A stretch of 13,227 nucleotides of DNA from Baffinella frigidus (GCA_026770585.1 MU646604.1:306047-319273); one strand, 5' to 3'; numbered from the stretch's first letter, positions 6,574 through 12,326 are shown. The notes: generated from the letters alone by a model not told the origin. Made by a program: numbers and translations.

Positions 6574-7095
6574 ATGTCCGACGACTCAGACCTCGACGAC
6601 CTGCTCGATGGTGCCCCGCCCGGACCCTCCCTCTTCAGCTGTCATATGTCGCGTGGTCCCCCCGGCGGCCACATCGCCTCGCGAGACAGATTTTCAGAAA
6701 AGAGTTCCTGCCCTTTTTTCTCGGAACACATGTGGCCCACACTCCTCCGAGACGCGGGCCTGACGCGTTGCGACGAGGGTGCGTTTGGGATCGGGTTCCA
6801 GGCGCTCGTATCCACGCCCCGAGCGCGGCGGGGTGTCTTGAAAAGGGCCGTTGCCAGAGTCTCGACGATCCGCTCCCCACCCAGCGCAGAGAAGCTCTTG
6901 TGGCCCCCGGCGCTGTTTCGACTGAAAGTGACGCGTGCGGATCGTGATGCAGATCTTGCGTCGCGGGCCAAGTCCCCTGTGCGGGAGGCGCCGCTCCAGG
7001 ACAGCCTTCGGCCGGAGGCATCGCGCAGCTCGCTGGGCCTGGGGCTGGGGAAAGTGACCAGCAAGAGCAAGGACAAGGAAAAGGATAAGGACAAG
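6574..7095 (+). CDS. Gene B, first exon(s), acidic start and Lys-rich end
   Basis: The ATG at 6574 begins MSDDSDLDDLLD, an acidic N-terminus with favourable context (GCCATGT). The frame is open for 174 codons to AAGGACAAG|GTGCGG at 7095/7096. The C-terminal part, from about 6953, reads SPVREAPLQDSLRPEAS and then a charged run KSKDKEKDKDK. The middle (6611-6952) looks unlike protein and has good borders for a 342-nt phase-1 intron: GATG|GTGCCC to GATGCAG|AT. If removed, the acidic start joins …LASRAKSPV in frame. Because 342 is a multiple of three and has no stop, either form is translatable. Ends in phase 0 and joins 7655. Family not recognised. Confidence 0.6.
6611..6952 (+). other. Candidate retained or alternatively spliced intron in gene B
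   Basis: GT at 6611 follows GAC CTG CTC GAT G, and CAG at 6950-6952 precedes ATCTTGCG. The segment is 342 nt with no in-frame stop. Its translation is Cys/Trp/Phe/Arg-scattered and lacks the acidic/Lys/Ser bias of both flanks. It may be a normal intron that happens to be open, or a cassette that can be read through. Confidence 0.4.
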
Positions 7096-7239
7096 GTGCG
7101 GACCTCATAGGATGGGTGGCGCTCGAGCGCAGCGCGTGCGGGATTTTTTTTTGGTGGCAGCTGGGGGGCGCTTCGTCGGCGGAGGGAGGAGGCTGCGTGC
7201 ACAAGCCTACCCTCCGAAACCCGCAGAGCTCCACCGTGA

Positions 7240-7396
7240 TTGAACCCGCCAGCTGGGCTCCGAAGTGGACTTTACAAGTTCGTTTTGAAAGGTCGATTTC
7301 AGGCAAAAAGTTCGCCTATCAGGCGAACTTCCTGGTACAAATCGACCTTTGGACACGCCCTCTGAAAGTTCACTTCGGAGCCCTGGTGGCGGTCAA
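7240..7396. mobile_element. Palindromic element, GGGCTCCGAAGTG arms, in gene B intron
   Basis: TTGAACCCGCCA…GGGCTCCGAAGTGGACTTT at the left pairs with AAAGTTCACTTCGGAGCCC…GGTCAA at the right. The core AAAGGTCGATTT…GTTCGCC/GGCGAAC…AAATCGACCTTT makes a near-continuous hairpin. Confidence 0.7.
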
Positions 7397-7422
7397 CTGA
7401 ATTCGAGGAGTTTCCCGGTGGC

Positions 7423-7561
7423 CACCAGCCACCAGAAGAGCACCAAATCGGGATATGCCACGTGTGGTAAATTTCACCAGAGATAAATCTTGAGGGTGTA
7501 TCTCTGGTGATAAAATTTAGTCAACTCCACCCCGATTTGGTTCTCTTCTGATTGCTGGTGG
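7423..7561. mobile_element. Palindromic element, CCACCAG..ACCAGAAGAG arms
   Basis: CCACCAGCCACCAGAAGAG.ACCAAATCGGG pairs with the inverse at 7530-7561. The inner TCACCAGAGATA/TATCTCTGGTGA forms the loop-proximal stem. Confidence 0.65.
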
Positions 7562-7563
7562 GG

Positions 7564-7580
7564 TTTTGCAGAAGAAATCG
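7564..7580 (+). repeat. Copy of the gene B acceptor and exon start
   Basis: TTTTGCAGAAGAAATCG is identical to 7647-7663 at the real 3' splice site, 83 bp upstream of it; it directly abuts the palindrome at 7423-7561. Confidence 0.7.
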
Positions 7581-7625
7581 TCCCACCTGTCCACCTTGCG
7601 TACAGCGGTCGTGTTTGACAATTTA
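7578..7625 (+). repeat. Intron 3'-end module shared with gene A
   Basis: CGTCCCACCT…TTGC…CGG.CGTGTTTGACAATTTA occurs here and, inverted, at 4737-4780. In both cases it ends about 30-40 nt before an AG acceptor on its own gene's strand, where a branch point would be expected. Confidence 0.55.
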
Positions 7626-7654
7626 GTGAACCTCGTTTCCCCCCGTTTTTGCAG

Positions 7655-7738
7655 AAGAAATCGAGCAGCAAGTCGTCCTCCAAGTCAAAGAGCGGGGACG
7701 CCAAGGACAAGAAGAAAAAAGACCCTAAAAAGAAACAG
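7655..7738 (+). CDS. Gene B, Lys/Ser-rich exon
   Basis: A strong acceptor (long pyrimidine run, TTTTTGCAG) precedes AAG AAA TCG AGC AGC. The 84 nt encode 28 residues: KKSSSKSSSKSKSG then DAKDKKKKDPKKKQ, a very basic, probably disordered segment that continues the KDKDK run of the previous exon in phase 0. The exon ends GAAACAG|GCACGC if the intron uses a GC donor. Reading on instead gives 11 more codons and then a stop (TAG near 7773). The GC donor is preferred because GAAACAG recurs at the acceptor (8410) and the phase is kept. Low-complexity composition prevents family assignment. Confidence 0.55.
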
Positions 7739-7854
7739 GCACGCCCCGACTTCCCGTACGACCGTCTGTGTTAGTTAGTAACCGATTAGTTGTTGCTGGT
7801 ACGAGAAAACGCGGCACCATGTGTGTCTCTCTAGGTCCTAAGAGCCTCGCTCCT

Positions 7855-7990
7855 TAAGACGTGATGGGGGGCAATCAAAAGTTGCCGTAGGGGCCCTATC
7901 CCCGGAAAACCGTGCATTGGCCAAAAGTTGACTCGAGGCTTCACAGGAATTGACTTTTGCGATTGACTCCCTTGAGGTCTAGCGTAGTAC
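7855..7990. repeat. Dispersed repeat, inverted copy of 5611-5755
   Basis: AAGACGTGAT…GGCAATCAAAAGTT…GGAATTGACTTTTGCGATTG then ACTC…AGGTCTAGCGTA is the inverted, diverged counterpart of the sequence on the other side of the divergent gene starts. Confidence 0.65.
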
Positions 7991-8013
7991 TCAGACACAG
8001 CCTCGGTGGGAGT

Positions 8014-8153
8014 TTATCCGGGGAAACCTATTTTTCTTTCATTTGATGGCATCGAAAATTACTACACAATTCGTTCTTATTAGTAATATAAAAGAATCTG
8101 TGTAGTAATTTTGATTGCCATCAAATGAAAGAAAAATAGGTTTCCCCGGATAA
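8014..8153. mobile_element. 140-bp MITE, TTATCCGGGG ends, 4-bp duplication
   Basis: TTATCCGGGGAAACCTATTT and its inverse flank a long palindrome. GAGT is duplicated at 8010-8013 and 8154-8157. The unoccupied site is seen at 10149-10179 (AGCCTCAGTGGGGGTGCATG). The sister copy is at 11025-11164. Confidence 0.87.
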
Positions 8154-8255
8154 GAGTGCATGCATGGCAGCCGTGTTGGCATCAACAAAGGTCTCTCTCC
8201 ATTGCGAATTTATGGAACAGGACAGTCAACAGTCGCGGGACCATGCAAACAAGTA

Positions 8256-8297
8256 AAATTTCATACACCAAATACGTGTATTTGGTGTATGAAATTT
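8256..8297. repeat. Perfect 20-bp-arm palindrome
   Basis: AAATTTCATACACCAAATAC, GT, then the exact inverse. No mismatch, 2-bp spacer; no target duplication recognised. It could be a very short MITE or a recent inversion-duplication. Confidence 0.8.
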
Positions 8298-8337
8298 CAA
8301 ATTTCAAACAGTTCGGTATTCAACAGGATCCAAAATT

Positions 8338-8400
8338 CAGATTATAATAACTATTTTATTAATTCAGATAATAATAACTATTTTATAACTATTAATTCAA
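8338..8400. repeat. AT-rich direct repeat
   Basis: ATTCAGAT.ATAATAACTATT then TTAT.AATTCA occurs as two to three tandem units just before the exon at 8411. Confidence 0.6.
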
Positions 8401-8410
8401 AATGAAACAG

Positions 8411-8503
8411 GACAAGGATGCAGAGGATATCCTGGGGAGCTTCGGGGCGGCGTTTTCCACGAACAAACAACCTGCTGCCAAGGCGGCTTTCGACCCCTTT
8501 CAG
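8411..8503 (+). CDS. Gene B, exon with FDPF motif
   Basis: The acceptor ATGAAACAG is followed by GAC AAG GAT GCA GAG, and the donor TTTCAG|GTTCCG lies at 8503/8504. The 93 nt encode 31 residues: DKDAEDILGSFGAAFS, TNKQPAAKAAFDPFQ. Phase 0 at both ends. An ATG at 8402 in the same frame could start translation, but an AT-rich tract just upstream and the phase match favour an internal exon. DPF-type motifs bind adaptor proteins in some endocytic proteins; that is family knowledge and not evidence of function here. A diverged copy of the exon end lies at 8558-8580. Confidence 0.58.
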
Positions 8504-8511
8504 GTTCCGTG

Positions 8512-8580
8512 AACCCTAAACTCAACCCTTAACCCGTAAACCATAACCCTAAAACCTGGCCTTCGATCCCTTCCAGGTCC
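8512..8580 (+). repeat. CCCTAAA-like tract plus copy of the exon 8411-8503 end
   Basis: The intron begins GTTCCGTGAACCCTAAAC; degenerate CCCTAA units follow to about 8556, then GGCCTTCGATCCCTTCCAGG at 8558-8577 repeats the exon end (GGCTTTCGACCCCTTTCAGG). Both copies carry CAGGT. Confidence 0.7.
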
Positions 8581-8634
8581 CACTCCAGAACGCTGAAGCA
8601 CCCTTTTTTACATGTGGGGTTGTACGGGTGTGTA

Positions 8635-8805
8635 GAGCGCTGTGCAGAGAAGTTGGCCACCGGAAAATGGGGAAATGGGAAAATTGGAGCCACTTTGTCC
8701 ACTTTTGAGAAATTCATGCTACTAAATTTCTCAAATCTTGACAAAATGGCTCCAATTTCTCGATTTTCCATTATTTCCCGTGGCCAACTTCTCTGCACAG
8801 CGCTC
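8635..8805. mobile_element. 171-bp MITE, second GAGCGCTGTGCAG copy
   Basis: Same ends, length and arm order as 2783-2953; TA at 8633-8634 and 8806-8807. The loop differs (CATGCTACTAAATT). Confidence 0.85.
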
Positions 8806-8862
8806 TACCAGGAATGGGAAACCACTCTAGAGTTTCCGGACGGATGGGGTGTAGCGCTAAAC

Positions 8863-8943
8863 TATTGCATTCTTTTCGTGGCCTACAGATGGGCGGATAG
8901 ATCGATTTTTGCATCTGTAGGCCACGAAAAGGATGCAGCAATG
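8863..8943. repeat. Hairpin element, CTTTTCGTGGCCTACAGATG arms
   Basis: GCATTCTTTTCGTGGCCTAC then AGATG (8867-8891) pairs with its inverse (8912-8936). The downstream sequence 8985-9022 (GTGGCCGACAGCTGCGAAAA then CCGCTCTA) resembles, inverted, 10404-10436, so a larger TA-ending element may be present. Confidence 0.6.
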
Positions 8944-9083
8944 GCGAAAAGTGCCAGCACCGTCAATGTTTGGCATTTTTTGATTGTTTTTGGTGTGGCC
9001 GACAGCTGCGAAAACCGCTCTACGTTCGGATCAAGTACACACCCCGCAGTGACCCCGCGAGAGCAAAGCATGCGGAGCTCCTA

Positions 9084-9237
9084 CACCCTAAACCCTAAAC
9101 CCTGAGCCCTCAACCCTAAGCCCAAAACTCTCAGGGGGCTCGGCTCACTCGGGATGCCATCAAAAAACTAAACTCGACCATCAAAACGCCGAAATTCGAA
9201 GCCCGACACCCTACACCCTAAACCCTATCCCTGATCC
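9084..9237 (+). repeat. CCCTAAA-like tracts around a copy of the exon 9242 start
   Basis: Telomere-like tracts at 9084-9125 and 9206-9237 each precede an AG and GGGCTCGGCTCACTCGGGAT; the copy at 9131-9161 is intronic and the one at 9241 is the exon. The intervening copy has drifted (CATCAAAAAACTAAAC). Confidence 0.7.
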
Positions 9238-9241
9238 GTAG

Positions 9242-9424
9242 GGGCTCGGCTCACTCGGGATGCCATCGAAGCCGAAGTTCGACCCTCTAGGGGGGATGGG
9301 CGGAATCGGGTTGGGCTCTGGGGGCGCGGGGGGCTCTTCTTCTTCTTCGATGGCTCCAGCCTCACAGGGCGGGGTGAAGGCTCTGATGGGGCTTCCGAAA
9401 GAGCAGAAGCCGCAGGAGGCCAAG
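9242..9424 (+). CDS. Gene B, Gly/Ser-rich linker exon
   Basis: The acceptor CTGATCCGTAG is followed by GGG CTC GGC TCA; the donor GCCAAG|GTGTGC is at 9424/9425. The 183 nt encode 61 residues: GLGSLGMPSKPKFDPLGG, then a Gly/Met/Ser-rich linker with a five-serine run, then GGVKALMGLPKEQKPQEAK. The FDPL motif echoes FDPF of the previous exon. Phase 0 at both ends. A telomere-like tract (9206-9237) runs into the acceptor. A copy of the exon start sits at 9131-9161 with one extra G, so it would be out of frame. Confidence 0.6.
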
Positions 9425-9559
9425 GTGTGCCGGAGTCCCCCGTGCGCCCGTTGACTAATTACTGCTTTTGACCGTTGACTGGTCAAATGTTTCCTGGTAC
9501 AAAACGTGCGGGGTTAGTTATCCTCGCGGCGCGAAACGCGCGCGGTTTAGTCAAATGTC

Positions 9560-9940
9560 GCCCCCGCATGGTCTCTCTCGGCCGAGAGGTGATGCAGGCG
9601 AATACGTGTTGTGTATCAATGTTCTGTAGGGAGGGTCGCCGAGGGAAGACCTCATTGTAAAGCAACTGATGCACAGAGATGAGAGTGTCCACGCCAGGCC
9701 ATGAGAGTGTCCACGCCAGGCACGGGCCCGCATGGTCTCTCTCGCTCTCTCTCGCCCGAGAGGTGATGTAGGCGAATGTTCAGTAGGGAGGCTCGCCGAG
9801 GGAAGATCTCACTGTAAAGCAACTCATGCACATAAATCCACGCCAGATTGATGAAGGGGTTGATCGCTGAAGATCGGGAAGACCTCATTGTAAAGCAACT
9901 GATGCACAGAGATGAGAGTGTCCACGCCAGGCCATTAGTG
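9560..9940 (+). repeat. Direct repeats containing exon 9787-9858
   Basis: GCATGGTCTCTCTCG…CGAGAGGTGATG.AGGCGAAT begins at 9567 and 9730. GTAAAGCAACT.ATGCACA is present at 9657, 9814 and 9891, and GATGAGAGTGTCCACGCCAG at 9677, 9700 (partly) and 9911. A short CT run (9736-9752) lies in the second unit. Confidence 0.75.
9787..9858 (+). CDS. Gene B, internal exon (24 codons)
   Basis: The acceptor TTCAGTAG precedes GGA GGC TCG CCG, and the donor GAAGGG|GTTGAT is at 9858/9859. The 72 nt read GGSPREDLTVKQLMHI then NPRQIDEG, phase 0 at both ends, joining …QKPQEAK upstream and VYNVMEAAK… downstream. Two further copies (about 9629-9702 and 9876-9935) carry PREDLIVKQLMHRDE-like versions. Differences such as GGG/GGC, GAC/GAT and CTG/CTC are silent in this frame. 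The copy used here is the one with a GT donor in phase; use of the first copy with a GC donor cannot be excluded. Confidence 0.5.
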
Positions 9941-10195
9941 GGAATTTCAGATAGAAGTCTTGTTTTAAATTTGTACCCGGGTCCGAAATTCGGAGCAACA
10001 AATCGGACGTGGAGAGGACGAGGAGCTGCCTCTCACGTGGGACCGCACACTAATTAAGTACCAGGAAGCGAACCGTCGCGTCCTGAAATTGTGACTAATG
10101 ACCTGCAGTGGACTGTAACACAGACTCTTTCGGCCCCCCGCCCCTGCCAGACATAGCCTCAGTGGGGGTGCATGCATGGCGTTAGGCTGTGCTGG
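9941..10195. other. Gene B intron, no gene seen
   Basis: I see no exon, palindrome or array except the sequence at 10149-10179 that is the unoccupied counterpart of the MITE site at 8014; a third related piece (GATGGGGGTGCATACATGGC) is at 10607-10626. Confidence 0.4.
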
Positions 10196-10197
10196 TA

Positions 10198-10403
10198 GAG
10201 CGGGTCTCTCATTAGTTGACACCTTTTTCGGTCGAAAACAAAATAAATGGTGAACAAAATGAGTCAACTTGTGTAGTAAATTTCATTGCGAGAAAAAAAG
10301 AATTCTCATTTCAATGAAATTTACTACACAAGTTGACTCATTTTGTTCACCATTTATTTTGTTTTCGAGGTCCGAATCGTGTCAACTAATGAGAGACCCG
10401 CTC
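10198..10403. mobile_element. 206-bp MITE, GAGCGGGTCTCTC ends, TA-flanked
   Basis: Nearly perfect ~95-bp arms: GAGCGGGTCTCTCATTAGTT…AACAAAATAAATGGTGAAC…GTGTAGTAAATTTCATTG, then the inverse. TA at 10196-10197 and 10404-10405. It shares its first five bases (GAGCG) with the 171-bp family and its loop-proximal core with the TTATCCGGGG family. Confidence 0.85.
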
Positions 10404-10538
10404 TAGAACGGTTTTCACATCTGTTGGCCACGAACAAAATGAACCAACGGCAAACGTGGACGACTCTGGTACTAAACCGTCCATTCCTACCATGGTTTCA
10501 TTCTTTTATGTGGAGAAAAGTTGTGACAATCGCTCGGT

Positions 10539-10585
10539 TAACAACGTTGTCTCTCCCCTCTCAGGTGTACAACGTGATGAACCGA
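10539..10585 (+). repeat. Copy of the acceptor and start of exon 10697
   Basis: TTAACAACGTTGTCTCTCCC then CTCTCAGGTGTACAACGTGATG repeats 10669-10710, including pyrimidine tract, AG and the first five codons. Confidence 0.75.
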
Positions 10586-10696
10586 TCTGCAAAGGTGCAC
10601 TGTGTGGATGGGGGTGCATACATGGCATCAGGTTTAGGGTTTAGGGTACCACCAAGGCCGTGCTTGTATTAACAACGTTCTCTCTCCCCTCTTCAG

Positions 10697-10739
10697 GTGT
10701 ACAACGTGATGGAGGCCGCAAAGCTCATCCGCTCCTCTG
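10697..10739 (+). CDS. Gene B, short exon
   Basis: The acceptor TCTCTCCCCTCTTCAG has a very good pyrimidine tract and ends at 10696. The donor CCTCTG|GTTACA lies at 10739/10740. The 43 nt read VYNVMEAAKLIRSS plus one base, a short amphipathic helix. The intron that follows starts at once with ACCCT-type telomere-like repeat. A near-identical copy of the acceptor and exon start lies at 10539-10585 but diverges after GTGATG. Confidence 0.57.
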
Positions 10740-10740
10740 G

Positions 10741-10768
10741 TTACACCCTACACCCTCAACCCTACACC

Positions 10769-10814
<46 letters not shown>

Positions 10815-10824
10815 ACCCTACACC

Positions 10825-10863
<39 letters not shown>

Positions 10864-10895
10864 ACCCCAAACCCTAAACCCTAAACCCTAAACCT
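10741..10895 (+). repeat. CCCTCAA tandem array
   Basis: About 20 units of CCCTCAA/CCCTACA ending in CCCTAAA, beginning five bases inside the intron after exon 10697-10739. This is the most regular telomere-like array in the window. Confidence 0.85.
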
Positions 10896-10934
10896 CGAGT
10901 AGCATTCGCATTGTCAGCCTTTGACACCCCAGAA

Positions 10935-11020
10935 CGACGGCATGGGTACGGGACTTGGCGGATTTGTATCACACCCCCAGCATGGCAACTTGAGAGCAGT
11001 CCGTCAACCCGACTGAGGCA
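10935..11020 (+). repeat. Diverged copy of the exon 11324 region
   Basis: GGGACTTGGCGGATTTGTA…GCATG.CAACTTGAGAGCAG then TCCGTCAACCCGACTGAGGC matches 11278-11348; the copy continues after the MITE at 11165. Confidence 0.7.
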
Positions 11021-11024
11021 GAGC

Positions 11025-11164
11025 TTATCCGGGGAAACACACTTTTCTTTAGTTTGATGGCAACAAAAATTACTACATAAATGGTTTAATATTACTAATA
11101 AGAACGAATTGTGTAGTAATTTTCCTTGCCATCAAACTAAAGAAAAATAGGTTTCCCCGGATAA
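11025..11164. mobile_element. 140-bp MITE, second TTATCCGGGG copy, empty site known
   Basis: TTATCCGGGGAAAC…GTTTCCCCGGATAA, flanked by GAGC at 11021-11024 and 11165-11168. The same sequence without insertion is at 11337-11372 (ACTGAGGCAGAGCTAGAGGT), so the 4-bp duplication is directly visible. Confidence 0.9.
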
Positions 11165-11323
11165 GAGCTAGAGGTCTCGTCTGGGTCTGAGCTGAGTCCC
11201 AGGCTTAGGGTTTAGGGATTGGGTCTTCGGTTGTGAGCCTGTGAACATCGGAGAAACGAATGACGAAACCAGGGGTGCGGGACTCGGCGGATTTGTACCA
11301 CAACCCCTGCATGTCAACTTGAG

Positions 11324-11376
11324 AGCAGTCCGTCAACCCGACTGAGGCAGAGCTAGAGGTCTTGGCTGGGTCTGAG
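11324..11376 (+). CDS. Gene B, short exon (weak acceptor)
   Basis: The frame reads EQSVNPTEAELEVLAGSE. The first Glu is completed by the G left from 10739, and the donor TCTGAG|GTGAGT is a consensus match at 11376/11377. The acceptor CAACTTGAG is poor in pyrimidines. Two related copies exist: one at about 10985-11020 plus 11165-11180, split by a 140-bp MITE and with its donor changed to CTGAGT; and one at about 11873-11905 with a stop. The next exon appears to need a different phase, so an exon may be missing or this border misplaced. Confidence 0.4.
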
Positions 11377-11514
11377 GTGAGTCTGATGTTAAGGGATTAA
11401 GTCTTAGGGGTTTGAGCCTGTGAACATCGGAGAAACGTAAACGGCAATCAGGGGCGCGGGACTGAACGGTGTATGGTGTGCGACGTTGAGAGTGTGATGA
11501 TTGGCGTGTTAATA

Positions 11515-11670
11515 GGGTAACGGCCTGAAAATGGGGTAGTTAGGCCTACGGGATTGCCTAGGACCTCCTACCGTAGGCCGAGGGATCCCAGGACCAAAAA
11601 GTCTCGGCCTACGGTAGGAGGTCCTAGGCAATGCCGTATGCCTAACTTCCCCATTTTCAGGACGTTAGCC
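11515..11670. mobile_element. 156-bp MITE, GGGTAACGGCC ends, copy 1
   Basis: Long arms (CCTGAAAATGGGG..GTTAGGC…TTGCCTAGGACCTCCTACCG then TAGGCC) with TA at 11513-11514 and 11671-11672. The second copy is at 12327-12482 in the opposite orientation. Confidence 0.8.
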
Positions 11671-11696
11671 TATGATATTGGCGTGGGACGTTGTTT

Positions 11697-11930
11697 GTGT
11701 GATGGCAGGGGTGCAAGACTTCGTTGGCCGGATTTCCCGGGGAGATTTAATGACTTTTGGCGTGTTTCCCGGGTGAGAATCAACTTTGGACCGATTCCCG
11801 AAGCCGCCGGTGCCTGCTAAGTGGTAACGACGGCACGGGCGAGGGGCGAGTTTGTTCCACACCACCAGGCCGACACCTTGAGAACAGTCCGTCAACCCGA
11901 GTAAAACAGCGCCACTCGTTCGCCTCTGAA
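11697..11930 (+). repeat. Degenerate copies of exon 11945-12040 and of exon 11324
   Basis: TGATGGCAGGGGTGCAAGAC then TTCGTTG (11700-11726) resembles the exon start, and CCCGAAGCCGCCGGTGCC (11798-11815) resembles its middle. TTGAGAACAGTCCGTCAACC at about 11878-11897 is a third copy of the 11324 exon with a premature stop. Confidence 0.55.
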
Positions 11931-11944
11931 AATTCGGGGAAACC

Positions 11945-12040
11945 ATGGCAGGGGTGAGGGACTTTGTTGAGCACTCGGCGTCAGGGTACAACACTCTCCG
12001 GAAGCCGGGCGTGCCCGGCGGCGGGCCCAAGACTAAGGAG
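11945..12040 (+). CDS. Gene B exon or start of a third gene
   Basis: The open frame reads MAGVRDFVEHSASGYN, TLRKPGVPGGGPKTKE and ends GAG|GTTCAA at 12040/12041. It can be an internal exon from 11952 (CATGGCAG|GG GTG AGG), needing one leftover base that the exon ending at 11376 does not provide. Alternatively translation may start at ATG 11945, whose context ACCATGG is excellent. A stop upstream (TGA, about 11930) excludes simple extension. Start-side copies lie at 11702-11742 (MAGVQDFV version) and end-side copies at 12113-12155 and about 12200-12226. It ends in phase 0 and joins 12791. Confidence 0.5.
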
Positions 12041-12245
12041 GTTCAACCCTAAAACCCTAAACCCACTCAGAACACTTACGAGGAACAATGTAACGTCAAT
12101 TATTGAATTTTTGCCCGGCAGCGGGCCCAAGACCAAAGAGGTTCAACCCTAAACCCCAAACCCTCACCCAAGAAGGTTAAAAAACCCTGAACCTGAACCC
12201 CTGAAGCAAAACAAGGAGGTTCAACCTTGAACCCTGAACCCTGCA
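12041..12245 (+). repeat. CCCTAAA-like tracts with copies of the exon 12040 end
   Basis: GAG|GTTCAACCCTAAAACCC at 12038 is followed by a copy GCCCGGCAGCGGGCCCAAGA then CCAAAGAGGTTCAACCCTAA (12114-12153) and a shorter AACAAGGAGGTTCAACCTTG (12209-12228). All three keep GAGGTTCAACC. Confidence 0.75.
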
Positions 12246-12326
12246 CCAGTGTTGATAGGGGCAGAGTGTTGACAGGCAAATCTCAGACCAACAGCTCTGA
12301 TCAACATCCCACATGCGACTCTCATA
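12246..12326. other. Intron, nothing identified
   Basis: Short unique sequence before the MITE at 12327; no exon or repeat seen. Confidence 0.3.

Larger units (their letters stand above)
7096..7654 (+). other. Gene B intron 2 with two palindromic elements
   Basis: The donor AAG|GTGCGG is at 7096 and the acceptor CCCCCCGTTTTTGCAG ends at 7654. The intron contains the palindromes at 7240-7396 and 7423-7561, then a copy of the exon start (TTTTGCAGAAGAAATCG, 7564-7580), then a 48-bp module (7578-7625) that recurs near the 3' end of a gene A intron on the other strand. Confidence 0.55.
7739..8410 (+). other. Gene B intron with possible GC donor
   Basis: Starts GAAACAG|GCACGC and ends ATGAAACAG|GACAAG. 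It contains the inverted repeat copy (7855-7990), the 140-bp MITE (8014-8153), a perfect hairpin (8256-8297) and an AT-rich tract. The alternative donor CCC|GTACGA at about 7755 is out of phase. Confidence 0.4.

Noticed and set aside
5997-6575. Other long minus frames over the gene A first exon
   Set aside because: Arg/Pro-rich shadows in the same GC-rich block; they lack the acidic start and the phase continuity.
8614-9105. 163-codon plus frame
   Set aside because: Covers the 171-bp MITE and the hairpin at 8863-8943; start codon and composition come from repeats.
9483-9692. Minus-strand frame reading LLYNEVFPRR with a second similar copy
   Set aside because: Protein-like and repeated, but the plus-strand reading of the same repeat has splice borders and phases that fit gene B. 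Only one strand is likely to be coding.
9560-9940. CRISPR-like array
   Set aside because: Repeats are long, irregularly spaced and exon-derived; the sequence is eukaryotic.
10660-10891. Open frames encoding LNPQPST repeats
   Set aside because: These are translations of the CCCTCAA array. Seven-base repeats are often open in all frames; no protein is implied.
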